From: an uncultured Lachnospiraceae bacterium
GTDB taxonomy: Bacteria; Bacillota; Clostridia; Lachnospirales; Lachnospiraceae
Assembly (NCBI GenBank): GCA_910584915.1
Contig: CAJUDM010000017.1
Location: 33,866 to 97,865, forward strand
Reading direction: 5' to 3'
Length of the DNA: 64,000 nucleotides
Below, piece after piece: positions 34,517-42,765 of the stretch. Each line of letters starts with the position of its first letter. The stretch's first letter is position 1. The notes beneath the pieces were generated by a model. That model saw nothing but the letters and a program-made list of their open reading frames with translations, searched no databases and had not been told where the DNA came from. Position numbers and translations under genes: made by a program.

Positions 34517-35944
34517 TCATTCCCCGCTCAACACCATATCCAGCACTCTCGCCAACGGCCCGCAGGCGTTCATCGCCTCCTGCACCGTATTGTTCTGGGC
34601 TCCCAGCTCCACAAGAAGCGTCCGCGGCTTCAGATGCATATTATAGCGATACCCTTTCAGGTAAACCTTTCTTGTCAGCCCCGGATAATACTCCTCGCAC
34701 GCCTTCTGCATCTGGAACGAAAAGGCGAGATTTCCCTGCAGGTTTTCGTTGGGAAGATAGCTGATCTCCCCGATCTCACGAACCCTCGACAGGCCGTTAA
34801 AGAACATAAACCGCGCTGTCTGCTGTCCTTCGATCTCGGTCACCAGCCTTGTGTCCGCCGCCACCGAATCCCTGTGCAGATCGATGACAACCTCTATCGT
34901 GGGATTTTCGATCAGCACCTGCTCGAGCGCCGGCAGCGCGTTGGAGTAGGCGTAATCCCTGTCCTCATCGTACACGCCGGTATGATGGAGCACCTGATAG
35001 CCGTACTCCTGCTGCAGGATCTGCGACAGATGTTCCCCCACGCCCACGATCGTTGTGGAGACATCCCCCGCCACGGAATCCGCATATCCCTCATGGGAAT
35101 GGGTGTGGTAGATCAGGATCTGGGGACCTGATGCCTGTTTCGCTATTTTCATATCCGCGGAGGAGAGTTTCTTTGCGTTCAGTTCCTCCGCCGAAGTATA
35201 GGTGCTGGCATCCACCGTATAAAATTTCCCTACAAACTCCTCGAACTCCTGATAGTCCTCCAGGGAGATATTCTGTGCTTTCTCCGTATGTATCAACGCT
35301 CTGTATGCCTCTTTGTCCATGGCGTCCGCACTGCCGTCCGTGATCATAAAATGAGATCCATCCTCGTTCAGCCTCTGCCCTTCTTCTCTTTCGTTCTCCG
35401 TCTCCTCTATAATAAAGCCGTTCTGCCTCCCTCCGCTTTCCGATGCGCCGCCGTTTAGCCCGCCTTCTGCTCCCGCCGCGCCGTCCTGCCCGTCCGCGTT
35501 TTCTCTGCCTGTATCCGTTCCCCCTGCGCTGCCGTTCTCACCTGTCTGATTTCCGCCTGCCGCATCATTTTCCTCTCCCCGGACACCGCTCTCTCCTGCC
35601 TGATTCCCCGACATGTCCTCCCCTGTCCCCTCCTCTGCCTCCCGCATCAGTATCTCCACATATTCCTTATAATACTGATTCATCATGCCGTCCCCGAAAT
35701 AAGAAATACTGTAGCTGTAAAGCGGCAGTTCTCTGGATATCATATCCATCACCTTTCCCTCCGCCGTCACGCATTTTTCCCCGTAGGCAAGGGTGTCCAT
35801 ACAAAAGGCAGCCGTTGGAAAGAGCTGCCTGTATACCTTCTCCACCAGTTTTCCCTCCGGATACAGCAAGATCAGAAATGCCGCCATGGACAGGGAAACT
35901 AAAAAAACAGCCTTTTGTCTGCCCTCACTATATTTCCAATGCAA
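34517..35944 (-). CDS. spoIIP: Stage II sporulation protein P (SpoIIP)
   Basis: Peptidoglycan amidase/endopeptidase of the SpoIIDMP engulfment machine, 475 residues. N-terminal transmembrane anchor at about 10-28, then a Gly/Glu/Asn/Asp-rich low-complexity linker (about 110-180), and the SpoIIP domain from about 265: PQILIYHTHSHEGYADS with Zn-ligand histidines, VVIDLHRDSV, and KPRTLLVELGAQNNTVQEA near the C-terminus. Longer than the ~400-residue B. subtilis protein because of the linker. Its start overlaps the end of gpr by 17 bp. Confidence 0.96.
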   Translation of the reverse strand: MHWKYSEGRQKAVFLVSLSMAAFLILLYPEGKLVEKVYRQLFPTAAFCMDTLAYGEKCVTAEGKVMDMISRELPLYSYSISYFGDGMMNQYYKEYVEILMREAEEGTGEDMSGNQAGESGVRGEENDAAGGNQTGENGSAGGTDTGRENADGQDGAAGAEGGLNGGASESGGRQNGFIIEETENEREEGQRLNEDGSHFMITDGSADAMDKEAYRALIHTEKAQNISLEDYQEFEEFVGKFYTVDASTYTSAEELNAKKLSSADMKIAKQASGPQILIYHTHSHEGYADSVAGDVSTTIVGVGEHLSQILQQEYGYQVLHHTGVYDEDRDYAYSNALPALEQVLIENPTIEVVIDLHRDSVAADTRLVTEIEGQQTARFMFFNGLSRVREIGEISYLPNENLQGNLAFSFQMQKACEEYYPGLTRKVYLKGYRYNMHLKPRTLLVELGAQNNTVQEAMNACGPLARVLDMVLSGE

Positions 35945-36821
35945 TATTGATTGCCTCCGATACCGTATAACTTAATCTGTTCACCACATCATCGATATCT
36001 TTTGTCGTCACATACATATTCTGCAATTCCGCCATTTTCAGGGCATGGATATCAGAACAGAACAGCATCTCCCGCTCCACCTGTTCCACCGCGTCCCCCA
36101 CGATCGTACCCGCATCCACAACAGTCGGGATACCGATACCGATCACAGGAATTCCCAGCGTTTCCTCGGTCAGCGCATGGCGGTGATTTCCTACGCCTGA
36201 TCCCGGCTGTACACCGGTATCCGTGATCTGGATCGTCCGGTTTAACCGTTTGGTGCTGCGTGCCGCCAGCGCATCAATAGCGATGATCACATCCGGCTCC
36301 GTCTCCTCCACCACGCCGCGTATGATCTCGCAAGTCTCCATGCCGGTCTTCGCCATGACGCCCGGCACAATGGCGCTGATCATGTGCATCTTGTTTTTAT
36401 TATACGCCGCCTTTCCGAACTCTCTGACCACATGTCTTGTAATATGGAGCTGATCCGCCGCATTGGGACCCAGGGCATCCGCAGTCACATCCCTGTTGCC
36501 AAGCCCCACCACAAGTACGGAAAGTTCCTCCTTCTCATCCGGCAAAAGCTCCCTTATCTGATCCGCCACCTTTTCCGAGATCTCCCTGTGATAATCCTCA
36601 TCCGGCGTTGCCATCCGGGGGGCCTCCAGTGTGATATAAGTCCCCATCGGCTTCCCCATGGTCTTTGCGCCGTTTTTTGTCTCGATGATGACTCTCGTGA
36701 TATAGATCTCATTTTCCGCATCCTTTTCCTCTTCCACACGGACGCCCCGAATCTCCTCATCCGGCTTCTGCACCGTCTCCTTTGCCTCTAACGCAAGGTC
36801 CGTTCTCACCTGAACTCCCAT
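35928..36821 (-). CDS. gpr: Germination protease GPR
   Basis: Spore protease that degrades small acid-soluble proteins at germination; 297 residues. The N-terminus MGVQVRTDLALEAKE matches the GPR pro-region, and LVVGLGNRDVTADALGPNA, AIDALAARSTKRLNRTIQI and GVGNHRHALTEETLGIPVI-type segments (shown partly) are family signatures. The ATG at 36819-36821 is chosen because AGGTAGGG lies 6 nt upstream; a TTG two codons earlier is open. Forms an operon with spoIIP and is divergent from rpsT, as in B. subtilis order rpsT-gpr-spoIIP-lepA-hemW. Confidence 0.96.
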   Translation of the reverse strand: MGVQVRTDLALEAKETVQKPDEEIRGVRVEEEKDAENEIYITRVIIETKNGAKTMGKPMGTYITLEAPRMATPDEDYHREISEKVADQIRELLPDEKEELSVLVVGLGNRDVTADALGPNAADQLHITRHVVREFGKAAYNKNKMHMISAIVPGVMAKTGMETCEIIRGVVEETEPDVIIAIDALAARSTKRLNRTIQITDTGVQPGSGVGNHRHALTEETLGIPVIGIGIPTVVDAGTIVGDAVEQVEREMLFCSDIHALKMAELQNMYVTTKDIDDVVNRLSYTVSEAINIALEI

Positions 36822-36911
36822 AAACAACCCTACCTTATCTTTCCTCTTACATTTTTATTCAGATTTGTGCCCGAATAGTAATATTTTTGGCAAATAATAC
36901 GAAATTATGTA

Positions 36912-36940
36912 TTGACAGAAATGCTTTCTGACTTTACAAT
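36912..36940 (+). promoter_or_regulatory. rpsT promoter
   Basis: TTGACA (36912-36917), 17 bp, TACAAT (36935-36940): a near-consensus sigma-A promoter giving a leader of about 85 nt before the TTG start. Confidence 0.8.
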
Positions 36941-37032
36941 TAAATGCGTATGTTTACGTTAGTTGTCCGTGTCTCGCTAAAGTAACATCATAAAAATACG
37001 AACGAACAGTAGAAATTATTGGAGGTATCAAC

Positions 37033-37296
37033 TTGGCTAACATTAAATCTGCAAAGAAGCGTATCCTGGTAAACCGGACAAAAGCTGCGAGAAATAAATC
37101 CATCAAGTCCGCTACCAAAACCGCTATCAAGAAAGTTTATGCTGCTATCGAGGCTAAGGATAAGGAAGCTGCAAAGGCTGCGTTGCTTGCTGCCACATCC
37201 ACGATCGATAAAGCTGCCACAAAAGGCGTCTACCATAAAAACAATGCGTCAAGGAAAATTTCCCGCCTGAATCTGGCGGTCAACAAGATGGAATAG
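37033..37296 (+). CDS. rpsT: Ribosomal protein S20
   Basis: Small-subunit protein of 87 residues, rich in Lys and Ala, with the standard S20 start MANIKSAKKRILVNRTKAARN and end VYHKNNASRKISRLNLAV. The start codon is TTG (37033-37035), with GGAGG 7 nt upstream at 37021-37025; no ATG is available nearby. Codon choice is that of a highly expressed gene. A long terminator hairpin follows at 37310-37370. Confidence 0.97.
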   Translation: MANIKSAKKRILVNRTKAARNKSIKSATKTAIKKVYAAIEAKDKEAAKAALLAATSTIDKAATKGVYHKNNASRKISRLNLAVNKME

Positions 37297-37309
37297 CATT
37301 GAGCCATGC

Positions 37310-37370
37310 AAAAAAGCACTGGTGTGCGCGACGCGTGTTTACACGCAGGAGCGCATAGCAGTGCTTTTTT
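37310..37370 (+). terminator. rpsT terminator with nested hairpins
   Basis: AAAAAAGCACTG (37310-37321) pairs with CAGTGCTTTTTT (37359-37370). Inside are GTGCGC/GCGCAT arms and a GCGTG-TTTA-CACGC hairpin, giving a long branched structure ending in six Ts on the plus strand. Confidence 0.75.
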
Positions 37371-37421
37371 ATGTGGCGATAGCCACACATCCGGGGAAAT
37401 GCTTCGCATTTTCCCGGATGC
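37371..37421. repeat. Two short-loop hairpins before the 51-bp array
   Basis: ATGTGGC-GATA-GCCACA is followed by a long stem in which ATCCGGGGAAATGC and GCATTTTCCCGGAT pair around a TTC loop (37389-37419). No gene. They look like the first, diverged members of the adjacent repeat array. Confidence 0.6.
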
Positions 37422-37689
37422 GCATGGCGCAGCCCCAAGGAGATGAAATGCGCAGCATTTCCCTCGGATGCCGCATGGCGCAACCCTTGGAGGGTGAAAT
37501 GCGCAGCATTTCCCTCGGATGCCGCATGGCGCAGCCCCAAGGAGATGAAATGCGCAGCATTTCCCTCGGATGCCGCATGGCGCAACCCTTGGAGGATGAA
37601 ATGCGAAGCATTTCCCTCGGATGCCGCATGGCGCAACCCTTGGAGGATGAATTGCGCAGCATTTCCCTCGGATGCCGCATGGCGCAGCC
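37422..37689. repeat. 51-bp tandem repeat array, five copies plus a partial
   Basis: Units start at 37422, 37473, 37524, 37575 and 37626, with a partial from 37677. Each begins GCATGGCGCA and ends CCCTCGGATGCC and contains a GAAATGC-GCA-GCATTTC hairpin; copies differ at a few sites, two subtypes alternating (CCCCAAGGAGAT and ACCCTTGGAGG). As 51 is a multiple of three, both strands stay open for 150+ codons, but there is no ribosome-binding site and the peptide repeats look like by-products. Fills the gap between rpsT and the TPM-domain gene. Confidence 0.85.
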
Positions 37690-37691
37690 TC

Positions 37692-38579
37692 TCAATGCCT
37701 GTGTCCTCCGCCCCCATGCGACCTCCCGCCGCTGGAGACATGGTGCCCGCCTCCTCCCCTGCTGCCGCTGCTTCCTCCGCTGTTATTCTGTATCCTGTGC
37801 TGAGCGACCGACTTTCTGAGAAACTGATCCTCCCTGTGGTTCACTTTCACCTTTCCGCCCTTCACATAAGTTCTGGCATCCGTTGTCTTATCACCTGCCC
37901 TGCCTCCTCTGTTCGTCACCACAAAGCCGACCGATATCACAAACGACGCCAGAAATAGAAACGGGACAGAAAAATTGACGTTCACCGCCCCGAACCCGTT
38001 CATGTCATGATAAAACTGATTGATATAAGCCCTGTAACCGAAATAAGGGCTGACTTTGCTCCATCGATAACTCTTCTCCAACAGGTGATCGATCATGCGG
38101 CTGCTGTACTTTCCCTCCGCCTTCCCGGTGGTACAAAGCCAGCTGTAAGCCCAGCCATCATCCTCCCGATAGAGATTGTCGAGCAACAGCACCCCGTTCC
38201 CGTATGGCTTATCATATCCAAACAAATGCTCATCATAGAAGTCATCCGCATAGAGCATCACATATTTGTCCTCGGTGATATACTCCTTCTGCGCATATGC
38301 ATACTCCCTCAGGGATTCATTCAGTGTCACCAGGACAATATCACAGCCGGTCTGTCTCTCTCTCTTCGCGATCAGTTTCCGCAGCTTTTCTTCCTCCTTC
38401 TCTGTCAGAACCTCCGCCTCGTCAAACACCCTCTCCTTTGTTGTGCACTCCGTATTCTGTCTTCTGCCGTTTTTGACGCTACCCACAGCGCTGTGCAGCC
38501 CCAGCAGACAAAACCAGACAGCCGCCAGTACTCCCAGAATGATCAGCCAGACCTTAAATCTTCTCAAAAATCCCCGCAT
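37692..38579 (-). CDS. TPM-domain membrane protein
   Basis: A 295-residue protein with an N-terminal transmembrane helix (WLIILGVLAAVWFCLLGL), an extracytoplasmic TPM (YgcG-like) domain at about 50-195 (VFDEAEVLTEKEEEKLRKLI, CDIVLVTLNESL, YGNGVLLL), a second helix at about 205-225, and a Gly/Ser/His-rich tail rich in GGGGHHVSSGG-type motifs. TPM domains are found in membrane-quality-control and phosphatase-like proteins; function here is not known. Its start lies 1 nt after the stop of the zinc-ribbon gene, so the two are likely partners. Confidence 0.8.
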   Translation of the reverse strand: MRGFLRRFKVWLIILGVLAAVWFCLLGLHSAVGSVKNGRRQNTECTTKERVFDEAEVLTEKEEEKLRKLIAKRERQTGCDIVLVTLNESLREYAYAQKEYITEDKYVMLYADDFYDEHLFGYDKPYGNGVLLLDNLYREDDGWAYSWLCTTGKAEGKYSSRMIDHLLEKSYRWSKVSPYFGYRAYINQFYHDMNGFGAVNVNFSVPFLFLASFVISVGFVVTNRGGRAGDKTTDARTYVKGGKVKVNHREDQFLRKSVAQHRIQNNSGGSSGSRGGGGHHVSSGGRSHGGGGHRH

Positions 38580-38580
38580 C

Positions 38581-39561
38581 TCAGAGTACCTCCAGTATCA
38601 TTTTGACAAACACCATGCATGTGAACAGGAATCCCCAGAGAGACGCACCGTATGCGAACATCTTTCCCTTTGAAACCGGCGTCTTTCCCAGCACCTTTCC
38701 ACTCTGTCCGTTCACATAATAGGTATATTTCTGCCCGTGATAACTATAGTAATACACCCAGACGGGAAGAAGCGCATATTCCGCTGTCTGCCGCTGCAGA
38801 TTCAGATGCTTTCTGTCAGCATGCAGCGAAGTGTAGCCCGAGATAGTATCCCGCAGCAGTTCTTCCGCATCACGCCGCGCCTTCTCCTGCGCCCTGTGTT
38901 CCAGGCTCATAAGTCCCTCGCTGTACATCTCCCCCTCAAAACCGGACATATACTTTTTCTGAAAGCTTTCGAGAGCCCCGCTGTCAAAGGGTTCCAGGAG
39001 ATCCATCATGTCGTTGTTCATATCGATGGAGGCGTCCACCGGGATCCTGTCAAAATCAATATCCAGATTCCGCTCCACCCTGAACCAGGATGTCTCCACA
39101 TACTCTGTATTGCCTCTGCGCCAGCTCCTGACCTTCGTCCCGGTTCCCGCATAGTCAAAGGTGCCAAGATAACCATACAGGAAGAAAGGCACATAGATCC
39201 CCTCCATTCCCGTCAGTGTTGCCGCCGAGAGAAAGGTACCCGGCGTAAAGTATCTGCTCTGAAACTCCTTCTCTAAAAGTTTCACCGCTTTTTCTTTTGA
39301 TATCTGAAATGGCAGGATCAAATGAGGCGTAAGTTCTCCCGCCACCCTCTCTTCCAATATCATATAACTGCCGCAATGCTCGCATTTACAGGCAGACGTA
39401 TAGCGGGACACCTCCACAGGTGCCCCGCAATTTGCACATTCTGTCACGGAGGAGGGAACCTCCTCCTCACTGTCAACTGCCTCGCAGTGCGGACAGTACA
39501 TCTTCTTTTTATCAGGATGATATACCACATTTCCGCCACAATTCTTACATTTATAGATCAT
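38581..39561 (-). CDS. Zinc-ribbon membrane protein (TFIIB-type ribbons)
   Basis: A 326-residue protein with two N-terminal zinc ribbons: CKNCGG...CPHC (residues 4-25) and CANCGAP...CEHCGS (about 42-63). A soluble middle region follows, and one C-terminal transmembrane helix is near 305-325 (ASLWGFLFTCMVFVKMIL). The segment LPVWVYYYSYHGQKYTYYVNGQSGKVLGK near 270-298 is seen in related membrane proteins (here abbreviated LLPVWVYYYSYHGQKYTY). Function unknown. Directly upstream of, and coupled to, the TPM-domain gene. Confidence 0.75.
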   Translation of the reverse strand: MIYKCKNCGGNVVYHPDKKKMYCPHCEAVDSEEEVPSSVTECANCGAPVEVSRYTSACKCEHCGSYMILEERVAGELTPHLILPFQISKEKAVKLLEKEFQSRYFTPGTFLSAATLTGMEGIYVPFFLYGYLGTFDYAGTGTKVRSWRRGNTEYVETSWFRVERNLDIDFDRIPVDASIDMNNDMMDLLEPFDSGALESFQKKYMSGFEGEMYSEGLMSLEHRAQEKARRDAEELLRDTISGYTSLHADRKHLNLQRQTAEYALLPVWVYYYSYHGQKYTYYVNGQSGKVLGKTPVSKGKMFAYGASLWGFLFTCMVFVKMILEVL

Positions 39562-39613
39562 GTCTCCATACCTGGCTTATCTGTTTTTCAACTCGTCTCT
39601 CTACGGGAAACGT

Positions 39614-40675
39614 TTAGTAAAATACTACCGGTTTTCCTGCCTGTGCGATCGCTATATAGGTTTTGCCGGTGTTGAGCTGTATTTCGTTACCATTGTCGTC
39701 ATAGTATTTTGTCGGCGTATAATCCGTGGCCTTCGCCCATCTGATATGGATTGCTTTGCCCTTTGTAAAGTAATAGCCATCCTGCATATTATCCAGCATC
39801 TGGAATGCCAGATACCCCTTCGCATCGAGCGGAGCCCATGTGGTGTTCTGCACGATCACGTTCGCAAAAGCAAGCTGCTGTCCTGTCAGGGCGTCCGTCT
39901 GCGGTTTGCCGTGCAGGTTTTTCAGATACAGCCCGGAAACCGGATCATAGCGCAGGGAACTCTTTGTATATTCATATACCTTCGAGAGATCGATCACGTT
40001 CGCAGCGGCCGCCTGAGCGCCGTACTGATCTAATGTATTGACACCTTCCGCGAATGTAAAATGTTTGCTGTTATAAACGCCCTGACGGACTGTTGTCTGA
40101 TAGCCGAGCTGTGCGCATGCCTTCTGGATGCCGTCCGCACTGATATAGGCATTATGAGGCGCCTTGCGGTTTGATGTCCGGAAAAAGTATCCGGAACCCG
40201 GCGCTTCGCCTCCCACACCGTATTCATATGTACCGGAAAGGTTATTTACATCGGGTGCATCGATCGCTCCCTTCATATAACACACACCGCCGAAATGAAC
40301 CAGGATCGGATCCCACTCTTTTGCTGCGGAGATATAATAGAGCCTGCAGCTCCTCAAATTGCCGATCTGAGGCAGTCCCTGCCAGTTGGGGATGATCGCC
40401 ATCTGGCGGGAGATATTTCCCTCCTCCATAATCTCATATAAAATATCCGCGCTTCCGATCCCGTAGGAGGGCTGCGCCACCTTATCCGTAGGCATCATGA
40501 CCGCGATCGGGCGAAGCGATGCCTGCGCCGCTGTCACCGGTTCATTCGTATAGACGCTCCTCACCGCCGGAGCCTCTGCCGTTGCCTCCGCATCCAGAGA
40601 CGCCCCCATAAAGAGGCCCGCCGCCATCGCGGATGCCATAACCATGCTGCATAATCTTGCTTTCCATTTTTTCAT
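39614..40675 (-). CDS. DUF3048-domain secreted protein (YerB-like)
   Basis: A 353-residue exported protein. The N-terminal signal peptide is KKWKARLCSMVMASAMAAGL with a likely cleavage after an Ala-rich stretch near 32. Two DUF3048 parts follow: RPIAVMMPTDKVAQPSYGIG with ADILYEIMEEGNISR, and the second half with FTFAEGVNTLDQYG, VIVQNT and KGKAIHIRWAKATD near the C-terminus. B. subtilis YerB, recalled as a lipoprotein of this family, has no settled role. No lipobox is evident here. Stands alone downstream of a promoter-hairpin mosaic. Confidence 0.82.
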   Translation of the reverse strand: MKKWKARLCSMVMASAMAAGLFMGASLDAEATAEAPAVRSVYTNEPVTAAQASLRPIAVMMPTDKVAQPSYGIGSADILYEIMEEGNISRQMAIIPNWQGLPQIGNLRSCRLYYISAAKEWDPILVHFGGVCYMKGAIDAPDVNNLSGTYEYGVGGEAPGSGYFFRTSNRKAPHNAYISADGIQKACAQLGYQTTVRQGVYNSKHFTFAEGVNTLDQYGAQAAAANVIDLSKVYEYTKSSLRYDPVSGLYLKNLHGKPQTDALTGQQLAFANVIVQNTTWAPLDAKGYLAFQMLDNMQDGYYFTKGKAIHIRWAKATDYTPTKYYDDNGNEIQLNTGKTYIAIAQAGKPVVFY

Positions 40676-40785
40676 GTCTCGTTTCCTTTCTCTACCGCAT
40701 TTTCAACAAACTGTGTCTCTTTTTTAACTACAATACCATCATACAACTTTTTCCGCCAGGAATCTATTATTTTTTTTCGACAAAT

Positions 40786-41199
40786 TATGATATAATAACC
40801 GCAGGAGAAAAACAAGCGGCTGCGAAGCAGTCATTTGTTTTTCTGCGGTTATTAACGAGCAAACGTCCGATGAAATCGGACATAAAGCGCGAATGCGCGG
40901 GTTTGCGAGTTTATGATATAATATCCACGAAAGCAATGAGCAGTGCGGAAAAAGACTGATAAAAAGATGCGTTGTGCCTGCACATAAGCAGATTTTTATC
41001 TGGTTTTTTCCATAGGGCGACAGCCCGTGAGTTCGAAAACCGCAAATTTTTCGAACTCGCACTGCGGAGAAGATTCATGATATAATCAGCATTAGCGAGA
41101 AGAATGAGCATGTTCATTCAGCGGCGAATGTCTATCATGAACCGCAGATTCATGATAGACTCAGCATCAACGAGAAGCACAAGCCTGCTCACTCAGCGG
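40786..41199 (+). repeat. Intergenic mosaic of extended -10 promoters and hairpins
   Basis: The 553-bp gap 40676-41228 has no gene. It contains three copies of TGATATAAT (-10 hexamers at 40791-40796, 40917-40922 and 41081-41086) and a decayed fourth (TGATAGACT, from 41153). Each is followed by palindromes: AACCGCAG...CTGCGGTT (40797-40850); a three-way-junction-like block closed by GCAAAC/GTTTGC (40859-40906) with GTCCGAT-GAA-ATCGGAC and GCGC-GAAT-GCGC inside; GGGC-GACA-GCCC; and GAGTTCGAAAA/TTTTTCGAACTC. Modules three and four are a 75-bp-period imperfect repeat (TTCATGATA at 41074 and 41149). The last module lies just upstream of the DUF4317 gene. Confidence 0.7.
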
Positions 41200-41228
41200 G
41201 CAGCGATAAAGAAAGGACGATAACTACC

Positions 41229-42512
41229 ATGACAAAAAAAGATATTCTTGAACTCAAAAAAAGGCTGAATAAAACCGACTGTTCCATAACCAGGCTGTGC
41301 GGCTGTTATGTGGATAACAATAAAAATAAAGTCCTGACGCTCTCGGAAACCTTCCTGAATCTGGACGATGAAGAATTCTACAAATATCTGGATCTCTCCA
41401 GAAAATGCCTCTCCGGGACAGTGGGCAACAACCTTATGCAGCTTGACTTTCCCGAAATGGAAGAAGCGCCCGGCGGCAGACAACAGTTCCTGATGGGCAT
41501 AAAGGAAAGCGGATTGAAAAATGAGGAATTGTTAGACCGGTTCTACGACCTTGTCATCGAGCACTATGACTATACCGGAAACTTTCTGATCCTGCTGTTC
41601 AAGGACGCCTACGATGTGATCACAAAGACAAACGATGGTTTAAAGTTAGATGAATCCGAGGAGGTCTTCGACTATCTGCTCTGCGCTGTCTGCCCTGTCA
41701 CCCTCTCCAAACCGGGGCTCGGCTACAGAGAGGAGGAAAACCGGATCGGCGCCCGTATCCGCGACTGGGTGGTCGGCGCCCCGGACACCGGATTTATTTT
41801 TCCCGCATTCTCCGACCGCAGCGCCGATATCCATTCTCTGATCTACTATATAAAGGACACCAAAGATTCCCGCCCGGAATTTGTGGAAAATGTGCTCGGC
41901 TGCAGCGCAAAGCGCACTGCCACCGAACAGCACCAGCTATTTTCCTCCATTGTAAAGCAGGCACTCTCGCCTGTCCGGGATGACACTGAGGAAGTCCTTC
42001 TCGGGCTGCAGGAAAGTTTTCAGGAGATCGCCTGCCCAGATGAAGAGGATATCTATGAACAGCCCGAACCTGTCATCCTCACAGACGATCTGGTCGATGA
42101 AGTACTGGCTGAACACAAGATCCTGGGCGATGCCGCCAGACATATCAAAGAGGGGATCTCCCGGGAATTTGAGGCAGAACCGCCTGTTCTCCAAAATTTA
42201 ATAGATGAGAAAGCTCTGGAAAAGAATGCCAGAAAGAAAGAGGAACAGCAGCTCCGCCTGCAGGTTCAGAATTTACAGAAAGAACTCGCCGAAAAAACCT
42301 TTTCCGCCTTCGATACCGGCGAAAGCGGGCAGGTTCCGGATGACGGCTCAGATGCTGCTGCAGGCCGCCCGGCTCCCAACGTCATGCTCCGCATAAAACC
42401 GGAAAAGGCGGCATTTATCAGATCCGAGATCATAGACGGACAAAAATGCCTGGTCATTCCCGTAGATGAGGATGAACAGGTGAATGTAAACGGTGTAGAT
42501 ACCATGATCTGA
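41229..42512 (+). CDS. DUF4317-domain protein
   Basis: A 427-residue cytoplasmic protein recognised as the clostridial DUF4317 family: MTKKDILELKKRLNKTDCSI at the start, GCYVDNNKNKVLTLSETFLNL near 30-50 (abbreviated GCYVDNNKNKVLTLSE), and PVTLSKPGLGYREEENRIGA near 155-175. A Lys/Glu-rich coiled coil lies near 325-355. No signal peptide, membrane segment or catalytic motif is visible. AAAGAAAGGA precedes the ATG. Function unknown. Transcribed away from the DUF3048 gene. Confidence 0.85.
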   Translation: MTKKDILELKKRLNKTDCSITRLCGCYVDNNKNKVLTLSETFLNLDDEEFYKYLDLSRKCLSGTVGNNLMQLDFPEMEEAPGGRQQFLMGIKESGLKNEELLDRFYDLVIEHYDYTGNFLILLFKDAYDVITKTNDGLKLDESEEVFDYLLCAVCPVTLSKPGLGYREEENRIGARIRDWVVGAPDTGFIFPAFSDRSADIHSLIYYIKDTKDSRPEFVENVLGCSAKRTATEQHQLFSSIVKQALSPVRDDTEEVLLGLQESFQEIACPDEEDIYEQPEPVILTDDLVDEVLAEHKILGDAARHIKEGISREFEAEPPVLQNLIDEKALEKNARKKEEQQLRLQVQNLQKELAEKTFSAFDTGESGQVPDDGSDAAAGRPAPNVMLRIKPEKAAFIRSEIIDGQKCLVIPVDEDEQVNVNGVDTMI

Positions 42513-42570
42513 CATCCTTTTTCCGTCTGCGCGAACGTATACTGCAAAGCAATTGATTTTACAAAAAACT

Positions 42571-42667
42571 GGGGCTGCCGCAAAATCAGTAATTCTACAA
42601 TATGTACTCTATACCCGAAAGTATTGGTACTGTGTACTGTAGAAATCTGCCATTTTGCGACAGCCCC
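42571..42667. mobile_element. MITE-like palindromic element, 97 bp
   Basis: Terminal inverted repeats GGGGCTGCCGCAAAAT (42571-42586) and ATTTTGCGACAGCCCC (42652-42667) differ at one position; inner arms TTCTACA/TGTAGAA also pair. No coding capacity. The termini resemble those I recall for IS1182-type elements (unverified). No clear target duplication. It lies between the convergent DUF4317 and aldo/keto reductase genes and could act as a two-way terminator. Confidence 0.6.
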
Positions 42668-42765
42668 ATCATCCGCGCCAAATCTCAGATATTTCTCCTG
42701 TCCGCTCAACAAGGAGCATATCGGATAGCAGCGGTCCATCTTCTGATCTGTATCGCCGTACTCTC

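Noticed and set aside
37422..37689. CRISPR array
   Set aside because: The units are contiguous with no variable spacers, and no cas genes are present; it is a simple tandem repeat.
37280..37958. Long open frames on both strands across the 51-bp array
   Set aside because: They stay open only because the unit is 51 bp; no ribosome-binding site, and the peptides simply repeat 17-residue units.
41020..41070. tRNA-like GAGTTCGAAAA segment
   Set aside because: It is one arm of a perfect palindrome (TTTTTCGAACTC); there is no acceptor stem, anticodon arm or correct spacing.
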